12,912 nucleotides of DNA from an uncultured Campylobacter sp. (GCF_937997595.1 NZ_CALKTS010000111.1:1-12912); one strand, 5' to 3'. Shown: positions 5,665 to 12,378, counted from the first letter of the stretch. Made by a program: numbers and translations. The notes: generated by a model not told the origin, from the sequence alone.

Positions 5665-6404
5665 TGCACGCGCTCGAAGCTTTCGTAATGATCAGCGGTG
5701 TAAAAAATCAGCCCGTCGTTTGAAAATATCAGCCGCTTTGCGCCGCGCGGGCCGCCGCGATACTCGATGTCGCATTCGCGCCAAATCCGCCCCTTTTTAT
5801 CAGGCAGCCTGCGCTCGAAATTGCCGAAGCGGTCACCGCCGATGCTCTTGCCGCGCGCATATCGCCACAGATCACCGCCCTGCCAGCCAAGATCGCCCGC
5901 CTGCTTTTTCGTGATAAAATTTTGCGGCAAAGCGCCCGTACGGCGGATATGAGCGCTCACACACTCCCTGCTTATGCAGGGCTCGTCTGAGGGCTGATTT
6001 TTAGAATTTACGGCGGGATTTTGCGAGTGCGAAGCTTCATAATCTGCGCTGCGTCGCCTGTGAGCGTCCGCCTCATCTTTGGGATTTGCCGCGGCGGGCT
6101 CGTTTACTTGCGGATGAGATTTTAAATCTCCTAGGTCTGCTCCGCGCCCTGCTCCGCCGTCTGCACTTCTTGCGTCGCTCTCATCTTTTGCGCCGTCGCT
6201 GCTTTCTGGATTTTCGGGGCTTGAAATTTTACGATCGGTGCTGCTTTTGATATCTTGCGCGCCGCTTTTACGAGAAGCGATATCCAGGGTTTTTGAGGTA
6301 AAAACCCGTTCATCTTTAGCCGCGGAACCGCGCGAATTGGAGATAAAATTTAGCGCCAAAAGAAGTGCTGCGAAAATTGCTAGCGGGATCAGCTTTTTTG
6401 CCAC
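5661..6404 (-). CDS. Barnase-type ribonuclease with N-terminal membrane/signal segment and long linker
   Basis: 247 residues from a GTG start at 6404. I prefer GTG to the ATG at 6488 because an AGAGG site (6411–6415) lies six bases upstream, it begins two bases after the dedA stop, and it places the hydrophobic segment at the N-terminus (AKK then LIPLAIFAALLLALNF, residues 2–19). Residues ~25–140 are a hydrophilic low-complexity linker rich in Ser, Asp, Lys and Ala. Residues ~147–247 are a barnase/N1-T1 RNase domain: LPQNFITKKQA, GKSIGGDRFGNF, GRIWRECDIEY, DHYESF. The barnase catalytic set is present: E73 = E210, R83 = R220, R87 = R224, H102 = H239, and K27 = K166. Barnase R59 corresponds to F196. 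C143 and C148 in CISREC could form a disulfide. The domain cleaves single-stranded RNA. Export, or anchoring with the domain outside the membrane, is inferred from the N-terminus. Confidence 0.9.
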   Translation of the reverse strand: MAKKLIPLAIFAALLLALNFISNSRGSAAKDERVFTSKTLDIASRKSGAQDIKSSTDRKISSPENPESSDGAKDESDARSADGGAGRGADLGDLKSHPQVNEPAAANPKDEADAHRRRSADYEASHSQNPAVNSKNQPSDEPCISRECVSAHIRRTGALPQNFITKKQAGDLGWQGGDLWRYARGKSIGGDRFGNFERRLPDKKGRIWRECDIEYRGGPRGAKRLIFSNDGLIFYTADHYESFERVQ

Positions 6405-6406
6405 CG

Positions 6407-6970
6407 CTAGCCTCTTTTGCGGGTCGCGAAGCGAAAATAAAGCACGATCGCCGCTACTATCGCGCCTAGAGCCAGCGGAGCGATCCACGGCGCGTCCTTG
6501 ATATGCACATAGAGCTCGCGCACGAAATCACCCGCGTAGTAGCTCAGTAGCCCCACCACAAGCGCCCAAATGAGCGAGCTTACGGCGTTGATGACGCTAA
6601 ATTTTAAAAACGAATATTTTGTGATGCCGATCGCGATCGGTACGAGGGTTTTGAGGCCGTAGATGAATTTTTTGATTAAAATTATGCGGTCGCCGTATTT
6701 GCGAAACAAAATTTGCGCCAGAGCGAGGTTGCGGCGCTGTTTGCGCAGATAGGGCATGATCTCTTTTTTATTGTAGCGGCTTACTAAAAACAGCCCAGAA
6801 TCGCCTATAAAGTTCGATATGCAGGCGATTACGATGCATAAGACGATATTGAGCTCGCCGGCCGAGCTTAGCACGCCCGCTGCCGCAAGCGCCAAAAATC
6901 CTCCGCCCAGCGAATACAAAAACAGTATCAGATACCCCCACGTATGGAGGTTTTCAAACATCGACTCCAT
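6407..6970 (-). CDS. DedA-family (SNARE-associated/VTT domain) membrane protein
   Basis: 187 residues, an integral inner-membrane protein of the DedA superfamily. Members act in phospholipid (undecaprenyl-phosphate or phosphatidylethanolamine) flipping and envelope homeostasis. Hydrophobic segments lie near residues 12–36 (a glycine-rich re-entrant type, YSLGGGFLALAAAGVL), 42–62, 105–145 and 162–180. The family core is recognisable in KYGDRIILIKKFIYGLKTLVP (91–111) followed by AIGITKYSFLKFSVINAV. In most DedA proteins an FxGRF.P.xR motif sits here; this one reads KKFIYGLKTLVP, so Lys replaces the usual Arg. ATG 6970 has AAAGGA four bases upstream, which favours it over the in-frame ATG at 6961. 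It ends two bases before the barnase gene, so it is probably the first gene of that transcript. A functional link to the RNase is not established. Confidence 0.85.
   Translation of the reverse strand: MESMFENLHTWGYLILFLYSLGGGFLALAAAGVLSSAGELNIVLCIVIACISNFIGDSGLFLVSRYNKKEIMPYLRKQRRNLALAQILFRKYGDRIILIKKFIYGLKTLVPIAIGITKYSFLKFSVINAVSSLIWALVVGLLSYYAGDFVRELYVHIKDAPWIAPLALGAIVAAIVLYFRFATRKRG
6411..6415 (-). promoter_or_regulatory. Ribosome binding site that sets the GTG start of the barnase gene
   Basis: AGAGG on the minus strand, within the last codons of dedA, six bases before GTG 6404. The upstream ATG at 6488 would instead overlap dedA by 82 bases and put 28 polar residues ahead of the hydrophobic segment. 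Confidence 0.6.
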
Positions 6971-6996
6971 CGAATCCTTTCATTAGATCGTATAAA

Positions 6997-7004
6997 ATTC
7001 TATA
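6997..7004 (-). promoter_or_regulatory. Candidate -10 region for dedA-barnase-barstar
   Basis: TATAGAAT on the minus strand, about 27 bases before the dedA ATG, with T-rich sequence around it. This is a plausible but inexact TATAAT-like element. TATACG at about 6989–6994 is an alternative. Confidence 0.3.
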
Positions 7005-7178
7005 AATTTTGACTAAAGCAGCTTTAAAATTCGGCGCGAAAGCTTCACTCTAACGCCCCACGACGCCACTTGATTTTGCTGCGACATTAAATTTAAAATT
7101 CTGCGCGGCTGTCACGAAATATAAAATTTTGCCGCAAAATATTAAGCAAAATTCTAAAATAAAATTTCTAGACATCAA

Positions 7179-7214
7179 GCAAAATCACCGCAAAATTTAG
7201 CGGTAAAATTTTGC
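7179..7214. repeat. AT-armed hairpin with GC-rich inner stem
   Basis: The inner stem ACCGC (7187–7191) pairs with GCGGT (7200–7204) around an eight-base loop. Outer arms GCAAAAT (7179–7185) and ATTTTGC (7208–7214) also pair. The plan (outer GCAAAATTTT-type arms, short GC-rich inner stem) resembles elements A and B, but the inner sequence differs. Confidence 0.5.
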
Positions 7215-7415
7215 GACTATAAATTTAATGACAAAATTTCGATTTCTTTAGAATTCAAAGTAACTTGCGAATTACGAAGGATTTACGCGATATCCTCAAA
7301 TGCCTCCCACTCCGCGGATTACAATAAAATTACGCACCTAAGTCTATTATTCTGCAGAAATCACGCGAGCAAAATTCCAAGCTGCTAATAAAACGCCCAT
7401 AAAGCAAAATTTTTC

Positions 7416-7435
7416 GCTAAGCTATGCGCCTTAGC
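7416..7435 (-). terminator. Hairpin 15 bases past the SYLF gene, possible terminator
   Basis: GCTAAG (7416–7421) and CTTAGC (7430–7435) form a perfect six-base stem with an eight-base loop. On the minus strand it is followed by GAAAAATTTTGC, with only a short T run, so its strength as an intrinsic terminator is uncertain. Confidence 0.4.
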
Positions 7436-7450
7436 ATTTCTAGCTAAATT

Positions 7451-8032
7451 TTACTCATCTGCGCCAATTACTCGCATCAAAAGCGCATAGCCCTCAGTAT
7501 TTGGATCAAAAGCGCGGTCATTTTTGGTCTCCAGCACCGAACCACCCAGGCTCACTCCCGCAAACAGCCCGCCTTTATTCGTAAAGACGTACATATCTTG
7601 ATTTAGCACGTCTAAAGAGCCAGAATCGGCGCTGTAGTTACCTGCTACCGCCGTAGCGTCGCCCGAGAGCGTGATTTGGGAATTTCGCATTTTTTGGATT
7701 ACATCGTCATGCATTACGAAAATGACTAGATAATTATCCTCATAGCCGATCTGAAGTCCTACGCTGGCGCTGCTGATCTCTGCGCCGCTTACGCTGCGCG
7801 CGCCGTCATTATTGTAGATGATGATCCCCTCGCCGTACATCCCGCCTATGATGAAGCCCAGCTTTTTGACGCTCGGAAAGATCACTATCGCGCGGGCTTG
7901 CTGCGCTAGATATTTGTACTGCGAGTTTGTGCGCATTACCGACGAATAGGCGCTGGCGCTATTAATGATGAGCTCATCATCGGCAAATGCCGCGTTAAAA
8001 AGCAAAAATAAAGCGATTATAAATTTTTTCAT
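7451..8032 (-). CDS. Secreted SYLF-domain (YSC84/DUF500 lipid-binding) protein
   Basis: 193 residues. A clean Sec signal peptide, MKKFIIALFLLFNAAFA, is followed by DDE, with cleavage predicted after AFA at residue 17. The rest is a SYLF/YSC84-like domain, seen in bacterial periplasmic proteins and in eukaryotic phosphoinositide- or actin-binding proteins. Typical stretches are LAQQARAIVIFPSVKKLGFIIGG (43–65), GEGIIIYNNDG (67–77), SASVGLQIGYEDNYLVIFVM (88–107), GNYSADSG (131–138) and KGGLFAGVSLGGSVLETKN (153–171). The bacterial role is poorly defined; a membrane- or lipid-associated role in the periplasm is inferred. ATG 8032 has AAGGAG seven bases upstream and starts 10 bases after the rny stop, so it is probably co-transcribed with rny. 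Confidence 0.88.
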   Translation of the reverse strand: MKKFIIALFLLFNAAFADDELIINSASAYSSVMRTNSQYKYLAQQARAIVIFPSVKKLGFIIGGMYGEGIIIYNNDGARSVSGAEISSASVGLQIGYEDNYLVIFVMHDDVIQKMRNSQITLSGDATAVAGNYSADSGSLDVLNQDMYVFTNKGGLFAGVSLGGSVLETKNDRAFDPNTEGYALLMRVIGADE

Positions 8033-8042
8033 TTCACACTCC

Positions 8043-9596
8043 TTATTTGGCTATCTCGACCGCGCGTAGCTCGCGTATGACGTTGACCTTGATCTCGCCT
8101 GGGAATTGAACCTTATCTTGTATCTCCGAAGCGATCTCTTTAGCGACCAAAACCGCCTCGTCGTCGTTCATAAGCTTAGCATTTGCAATGACGCGGATCT
8201 CGCGGCCTGCGTTGATCGCATAGGCCTGCTTGACGCCCGTTTTACTCATCGCGATCGCTTCGATGTCGCTAACGCGCTTTAGATAGCTTTCTAGCACCTC
8301 TCGTCTGGCGCCCGGGCGCGCGGCACTTAGCGCGTCTGCGGCACAGACTGCAGCGCTTTCTACGCTGGTGGCTTCCTCGTGGCCGTGGTGGGCGTAGATA
8401 GCGTTTATCACTACCGGATGCTCTTTGTAGCGACGGCAAACTTCGGCGCCTAGATCCACGTGCGAGCCCTCGTACTCGTGAGTTAGCGCCTTGCCGATGT
8501 CGTGAAGTAGGCCCGCCCGCTTGGCTAGCTTTTGATCTCCGCCCGTTTCTGCGGCGATGATGCCTGCAAGATGCGCGACCTCAAGGCTGTGCGCAAGGGC
8601 GTTTTGACCGTAGCTGGCGCGAAATTTAAGCTTGCCGATGAGTTTTAAAATTTCGGGGTGAATTTTACTAAGACCTAGATCCATTACGATATTTTCGCCC
8701 TCTTCGGCGATGCTAGCTTCAAATTCGTCGCTTACTTTTTTGTAGATATCCTCGATACGCGCAGGTTGAATTCTGCCGTCCTCGATAAGAGTTTCGATGA
8801 CGCGAACGGCGATAGCGCGGCGGTAGAGATTGTGCGAGCTTACGATGATCGCATTCGGGGTATCGTCGATGATGACGTCCACGCCTAAAGTCATCTCAAG
8901 CGCCTTTATATTGCGCCCTTCTTTGCCGATGATACGGCCTTTGAGCTCGTCATTTTTGATATTTACGACGTTGATAAGTCGCTCTGCCGCAAACTCGCCC
9001 GCAAAGCGCGACGTAGCCTGCGCCAAAATATAATTCGCCTTTTTTCGCGCCTCTTTTTTGGCTTCCTCTTCATACTTTCGTACTATGTGAGCAATGTCGG
9101 TGCGGCTTTGCTCCTCGACCTTCTTAAGCACCTGCGCGCGCGCCTCGTCCTGCGTAAAGCCCGCCACGCGCTCCAAAACCTTAAGCGCTTCGGCTAGCTT
9201 CTCTTCATAGCTTTTCTTTAAATTTGAGCCCTCTTCATAGAGGAATTTCGCCTCTTTTTTGGCACTTTCGAGCTCTTTCTTGCTGTCTTTTAAAATTTCT
9301 TGCTCTGTTAGAAGCGCGTGCTCCTTTTTGCCGAGCTCGTCAAATTTAACGTTAAATTCTTTCTGCAGTTTGCTTGCTTTATCTTCGTATTTTTTCTTAG
9401 CTTCAAACTCCGCTTCCTGCACCGAAATTTTAGAATTTCGCAAGATGCCCTCGGCTTCAAATTCTATAGCTTTGGCTTTAGCTTTAGCTTGTTCTACGAA
9501 AAAATCGTAATTGGCGTTATTGATTTTTCTAGCTACTAAGTATCCTATGCCAGCGCCCACCGCAAGAGCGCACAAGGCGATTAAAATCTCTATCAT
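8043..9596 (-). CDS. rny: Ribonuclease Y
   Basis: 517 residues, the typical length of this membrane-bound endoribonuclease, which starts mRNA decay. Domains in order: an N-terminal membrane anchor (IEILIALCALAVGAGIGYLVA, 2–22); a long charged coiled coil (about 33–200) rich in Lys and Glu; a KH RNA-binding domain with GRIIGKEGRNIK (220–231) and DVIIDDTPNAIIVSSHN; and an HD hydrolase domain with H336 (ALAHSLEVAHLAG), the HD pair H365-D366 in GLLHDIGKA, a further AHHGHEE (402–408) and ADALSAARPGARRE (420–432). The ATG at 9596 has AGAGGAAA just upstream. That start lies inside the 3' part of the cyclo-ligase gene (68-base overlap), so the two are probably translated from one mRNA. C. jejuni also has an rny next to a cyclo-ligase gene. 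Confidence 0.96.
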   Translation of the reverse strand: MIEILIALCALAVGAGIGYLVARKINNANYDFFVEQAKAKAKAIEFEAEGILRNSKISVQEAEFEAKKKYEDKASKLQKEFNVKFDELGKKEHALLTEQEILKDSKKELESAKKEAKFLYEEGSNLKKSYEEKLAEALKVLERVAGFTQDEARAQVLKKVEEQSRTDIAHIVRKYEEEAKKEARKKANYILAQATSRFAGEFAAERLINVVNIKNDELKGRIIGKEGRNIKALEMTLGVDVIIDDTPNAIIVSSHNLYRRAIAVRVIETLIEDGRIQPARIEDIYKKVSDEFEASIAEEGENIVMDLGLSKIHPEILKLIGKLKFRASYGQNALAHSLEVAHLAGIIAAETGGDQKLAKRAGLLHDIGKALTHEYEGSHVDLGAEVCRRYKEHPVVINAIYAHHGHEEATSVESAAVCAADALSAARPGARREVLESYLKRVSDIEAIAMSKTGVKQAYAINAGREIRVIANAKLMNDDEAVLVAKEIASEIQDKVQFPGEIKVNVIRELRAVEIAK

Positions 9597-10146
9597 ACTT
9601 TCCTCTTTTTAGGTAATTTTGGCTCGGAGTTATGTAAAAATCGCCCTTTACGTCGTGATCAAGCGATAAAATTTCGCTGCAAAAGCAGTCTTTTATACTC
9701 ACGAACGCGATTGCGGGCTTAAACTTAAGACCTGAAAAAAACATATCGTAAAATCCTTTCCCATGTCCTATTCTAGCCATTGCGCCATCCACTCCGATAG
9801 CTGGAACCACGGCTAGATCGACCTTTTTAAAATACCCGTTTTGCGGAAGCGTCTGCCGCAGCCCAAAGCGTGAAATTTTAAAAGGCTGGCGCAATCTTAC
9901 CATTTTTAAGCTAATATCCACCATAAACGGAACGTAAAATTCGCAGCTTTTTGATAGCTTTTTTCTTAAAATCAAAACGTTCGGCTCGTAGCTCATCGGC
10001 AAAAATATTAAAATTTTACGCGCTTTTAAAAATTTTATCAGCCGTTCCAGCCGCCATAAAAGTGCGTAATGCTCGCATCTAGCCGCTCGCGCGGTGTGAG
10101 ATTTTAGACGCGATTTGCAAATTGCTCTAAATTCATTCTTTTGCAT
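9529..10146 (-). CDS. 5-formyltetrahydrofolate cyclo-ligase family protein
   Basis: 205 residues. The family converts 5-formyl-THF to 5,10-methenyl-THF using ATP, returning this storage or dead-end folate to one-carbon metabolism in the cytosol. Visible features are the N-terminal EFRAICKSRLK helix, ILIFLPMSYEPNV (strand and substrate region), VDLAVVPAIGVDGAMARIGHGKGFYDMF (the signature, with GHGKGFYD as the nucleotide/phosphate loop), and near the end HDVKGDFYITPS. Most relatives stop soon after that last motif. Here ~25 more basic residues run into the rny start region, overlapping by 68 bases. No earlier in-frame stop exists, so either the tail is real or a recent change removed an older stop. 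The ATG at 10146 has AAGG upstream. The gene is divergent from the tlpA-like gene. Confidence 0.88.
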   Translation of the reverse strand: MQKNEFRAICKSRLKSHTARAARCEHYALLWRLERLIKFLKARKILIFLPMSYEPNVLILRKKLSKSCEFYVPFMVDISLKMVRLRQPFKISRFGLRQTLPQNGYFKKVDLAVVPAIGVDGAMARIGHGKGFYDMFFSGLKFKPAIAFVSIKDCFCSEILSLDHDVKGDFYITPSQNYLKRGKYDRDFNRLVRSCGGRWHRILSS

Positions 10147-10194
10147 GGCTTAAGCCTTTTATAAAATTTTAACGCTTATTTTAGCTATTTTTTG

Positions 10195-10200
10195 TATAAT
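10195..10200 (+). promoter_or_regulatory. Sigma-70-type promoter (-10 TATAAT) for the tlpA-like/ftsY operon
   Basis: TATAAT in the context TATTTTTTGTATAAT, the T-rich extended form usual in Campylobacter. The start of transcription would be near 10207, leaving a leader of about 20 bases with AAGG before ATG 10227. Confidence 0.75.
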
Positions 10201-10226
10201 TTTGCGATTAAATTTTAAGGTTTATT

Positions 10227-10808
10227 ATGAAATTTCGTTTTTTTCTAGCGCTTTTTACGGCTGTTTTGTTTCTTGCGGGTTGCGGCGATGATGAGGATAA
10301 AAAATCAAGCGATACCCCGACCGAGACCAACGCCACGCAGCCGCAGTCCGAAACCGAAGCCGTAATCCAGGTCGATTATACCGCTCCTTTTACACTTCAG
10401 CTAAGTAACGGCAAAATTTTAAATATGCAAAAGACAAAGCAGGGCTTTCGAATCGATAATAACTCCACCGTGACGCTATTTGCGTTTTTTACGCCGTGGT
10501 GCGACGCCTGCGCCGTGCAAGTAAGCGCGCTAAACGCCGCCAAACAAGCCTACTCCGGCAAGCTTGACATAATCGGCGTGATGATCGGTGATGCAAATTT
10601 AGACGATGCAAAAAATTACGCAAGCGCACACGAAGTAAATTACGCGATCGCTTACGGCGAAGGGACGGACTTTTTTACAAAGGCGCTAGGCGGCATAAAC
10701 GAAGTGCCGTATATGGCGATATACGACGAAAAGGGCGAGTTTAGCGCGCAATATTTCGGGCTGATGCCGGAAGAAATTTTAATGACCGAATTGGAGAAAA
10801 TTTTCTGA
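10227..10808 (+). CDS. TlpA/ResA-like thioredoxin-fold lipoprotein
   Basis: 193 residues. A lipoprotein signal peptide ends in LAGC (C19 lipidated), followed by an acidic Ser/Thr-rich spacer (20–50) and then a thioredoxin fold. The redox motif is TPWCDAC (C92 and C95) and the cis-proline is in VPYM (V160-P161). The CxxC with Asp-Ala suggests a reducing, TlpA/ResA type of thiol oxidoreductase that acts on periplasmic disulfides, for example in cytochrome maturation; the substrate is not evident here. It is anchored to a membrane on the outer side of the inner membrane. Its stop codon overlaps the ftsY start by one base (TGATG), so the pair is translationally coupled. C. jejuni has a similar lipoprotein before ftsY. 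I found no partner such as CcdA/DsbD in the window. Confidence 0.88.
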   Translation: MKFRFFLALFTAVLFLAGCGDDEDKKSSDTPTETNATQPQSETEAVIQVDYTAPFTLQLSNGKILNMQKTKQGFRIDNNSTVTLFAFFTPWCDACAVQVSALNAAKQAYSGKLDIIGVMIGDANLDDAKNYASAHEVNYAIAYGEGTDFFTKALGGINEVPYMAIYDEKGEFSAQYFGLMPEEILMTELEKIF

Positions 10809-11671
10809 TGTTCGAATTTTTTAAAAAAGGGCTTAGCAAGACCATAGACGCGATGCGAGGCGCGAAAAGCGAAGATAAAATTTCAAAAGAAATCCTAGAA
10901 GAGATGCTGCTTGAAGCCGACGTAGGCTACGAGCTTGTAGAGGAAATTTTAGAAAAACTGCCCGCAAAAAAGCTAGTCGCAAAAGATGATCTCAAGGGCA
11001 TTTTGAAGAACTATTTCGATTATGAGATCGCTAAAGCTGCAGATGAGAAGCCCTTCGTAGAGCTCATCATCGGCGTAAACGGCGCGGGCAAGACCACGAC
11101 GACCGCAAAGCTTGCAAATTTATATAAAAATAGCGGTCAGAGCGTGATTTTAGGCGCATGCGACACCTTTCGCGCGGGCGCAGTCGAGCAGCTGCGCAAA
11201 TGGGCGCAAATTCTAAATCTACCGATCGTAGCTACCGCGCAAGGGCACGATCCCGCAGCCGTGGCGTTTGACACCGTAAGCTCGGCAAGTGCCAAAAACA
11301 TCGATCGCGTCCTGATCGACACCGCCGGACGCCTGCAAAATCAGAAAAATTTAGCCGCGGAGTTAGAGAAGATCGTGCGCATCTGCGACCGCGCAAAAAG
11401 CGGCGCACCGCACCGCAAGATCATCGTGCTCGACGCCACTCAGGGCAATCACAGCGTCGCGCAAGCTAGGGCGTTCAACGAGATCGTGAAGCTCGACGGC
11501 ATCATCATCACGAAGCTCGACGGCACGCCCAAAGGCGGCGCACTTTTCGCCATAGCGCGCGAACTGCGGCTGCCGATACTTTTCGTCGGCGTGGGCGAGC
11601 GGATGGAGGATTTGGCGGAATTTAACTCGGATGAGTTCGTAGAAACGCTTGTGGAGGGAATTTACGCTTAG
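10808..11671 (+). CDS. ftsY: Signal recognition particle receptor FtsY
   Basis: 287 residues, a short FtsY without the long acidic A domain of enteric bacteria. It is the GTPase receptor that docks SRP–ribosome complexes at the SecYEG translocon. The N domain (1–~75) starts with an amphipathic segment, MFEFFKKGLSKTIDAM, that may contact the membrane. The G domain shows the P-loop GVNGAGKTTTTAKLA (89–103), DTFRAGAVEQLRKWA (119–133), DTAGRLQNQ (171–179), and TKLDGTPKGGALF (235–247) with the guanine-binding TKLD. The usual DATTGQNA stretch reads DATQGNHSVAQA (209–220), as in related Campylobacterota. A weak GGAG lies about 12 bases before ATG, so translation probably depends on coupling with the upstream gene. 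In C. jejuni radA follows; here unrelated accessory genes follow. Confidence 0.97.
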   Translation: MFEFFKKGLSKTIDAMRGAKSEDKISKEILEEMLLEADVGYELVEEILEKLPAKKLVAKDDLKGILKNYFDYEIAKAADEKPFVELIIGVNGAGKTTTTAKLANLYKNSGQSVILGACDTFRAGAVEQLRKWAQILNLPIVATAQGHDPAAVAFDTVSSASAKNIDRVLIDTAGRLQNQKNLAAELEKIVRICDRAKSGAPHRKIIVLDATQGNHSVAQARAFNEIVKLDGIIITKLDGTPKGGALFAIARELRLPILFVGVGERMEDLAEFNSDEFVETLVEGIYA

Positions 11672-11676
11672 GCTCT

Positions 11677-11720
11677 GCGTAAATTTACATATTCTCGCCG
11701 AACAAGCTTAAATTTTACGC
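11677..11720 (+). terminator. Imperfect AT-rich inverted repeat after ftsY, possible transcript end
   Basis: GCGTAAATTTA (11677–11687) and TAAATTTTACGC (11709–11720) pair except for one extra T. It begins six bases after the ftsY stop. A second compact hairpin, GCCGA/TCGGC, follows at 11721–11735. Neither is followed by a solid T tract. Confidence 0.35.
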
Positions 11721-11735
11721 GCCGAAATGCTCGGC
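11721..11735 (+). terminator. Compact GCCGA/TCGGC hairpin after ftsY
   Basis: A perfect five-base stem (11721–11725 with 11731–11735) and five-base loop, followed by AAATTTTGCCGCTTTATT. It could act as a weak terminator with the preceding inverted repeat. Confidence 0.35.
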
Positions 11736-11808
11736 AAATTTTGCCGCTTTATTATCTTAGAATAAATTTTGCTTAAAATTTTACGATTTTCGTTTAGAAT
11801 TTTGCAAA

Positions 11809-11893
11809 ATTTTAGCTCACGCACCGCATAAAAACGCGCTCGCCCACGTCCATTCGCACCAAAATACGCAAAATCTCGCCGCCATCAGCAAAG
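11809..11893 (-). pseudogene. Degenerate 3'-end remnant of a DUF1963-like gene
   Basis: About 85 bases resemble, base for base with a few small gaps, the last ~85 bases of the intact gene at 12371–12456. Shared words include CGCACCAAAA, ACGCGCTC and CGCATAAAAA (plus-strand reading). Translated on the minus strand, one frame reads FADGGEIL and, after a one-base shift, another reads VFWCEWTWASAFL. The intact gene has FGSGGILYVFWCERTRVSAFF. Two single-base indels and the lack of any upstream coding part show that it is no longer a gene. The duplicated end lies immediately downstream of the orphan gene at 11902–12354. Confidence 0.7.
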
Positions 11894-11901
11894 CAGCGCG
11901 C

Positions 11902-12354
11902 TTATAAGAATTCCTCAATGATCTCAAGCTGTTTAAATTTTACGGTTATCCTCTGTCCGCTCGCAAAGATAAAATCATACTCGCAAACGCCTTCCCGCTT
12001 TAGTGAAAATTGATGAACTATCAGATCGTTGTTTTTAAAGCTCTTATCGTCCGTTTTAAAGCGGACGGCTAGGACGTTTTTGAAAACAAATTTAAAATTT
12101 CTATCTCGGTAGGACGATAAAAATTTCATCGTCAGTCTATCTTCGTTTTTTAAAATGCCAAATTTAAATTCAGTCAAAACGGCGTCGTGAAGGGTTTCTT
12201 TCGTACCGAACAGATACCTTTTCGGATCCGAAATGAACTGCCTGATAGGCTTTGCTATTTCGTTTTCATTCTCGCGAAGCGACCTAAAATAATCGTCAAA
12301 ATACCAAATACCGCCCCTTCTTTTTATTTTCGCCGTGATCATCCGTCCGTCCAT
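11902..12354 (-). CDS. Orphan hypothetical protein, AT-rich, within a partly duplicated gene set
   Basis: 150 residues that I do not recognise. It has no signal peptide or membrane segment and is basic and rich in Phe, Lys and Asn. The start MDGRMITAKIKRRGGIWYFDDYF could also be read from the second ATG (12342); neither has a strong ribosome site. LFGTKETLHDAVLTEFKFGILKNEDRLTMKF (48–78) recalls the LHDA… pattern of small beta-rich proteins often found in immunity-type loci, but I cannot name a family. Its base composition is more AT-rich than its neighbours, which hints at separate origin. It starts 24 bases after the DUF1963-like gene on the same strand, and is followed by the remnant of a second copy of that gene's end. 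It could be immunity or accessory cargo; this is inference from context. Confidence 0.6.
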   Translation of the reverse strand: MDGRMITAKIKRRGGIWYFDDYFRSLRENENEIAKPIRQFISDPKRYLFGTKETLHDAVLTEFKFGILKNEDRLTMKFLSSYRDRNFKFVFKNVLAVRFKTDDKSFKNNDLIVHQFSLKREGVCEYDFIFASGQRITVKFKQLEIIEEFL

Positions 12355-12378
12355 TTGCGCGTTTTTCTTAAATTTTAC

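Larger units (their letters stand above)
6971..7450. other. 480-base AT-rich intergenic region
   Basis: I see no plausible gene on either strand. It separates the 3' end of the rny/SYLF unit from the 5' end of dedA, both on the minus strand. It holds the candidate dedA promoter (6997–7004), the hairpin at 7179–7214 and the hairpin at 7416–7435. By my count it has sixteen RAATTY words, one per ~30 bases. Confidence 0.75.

Noticed and set aside
5597..5914. Plus-strand open frames over the barnase/barstar genes (also 5767–5952)
   Set aside because: They are antisense to strongly recognised genes, with Arg/Ala/Ser-rich shadow composition and no ribosome site.
6405..6488. ATG at 6488 as the start of the barnase gene
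   Set aside because: It would overlap dedA by 82 bases and place 28 polar residues before the hydrophobic segment. GTG 6404 has a better ribosome site and spacing.
10147..10156. Ten-base palindrome GGCTTAAGCC right before the cyclo-ligase start codon
   Set aside because: It is a single short palindrome that contains the ribosome site. I saw no second copy or operator pattern to support regulation.
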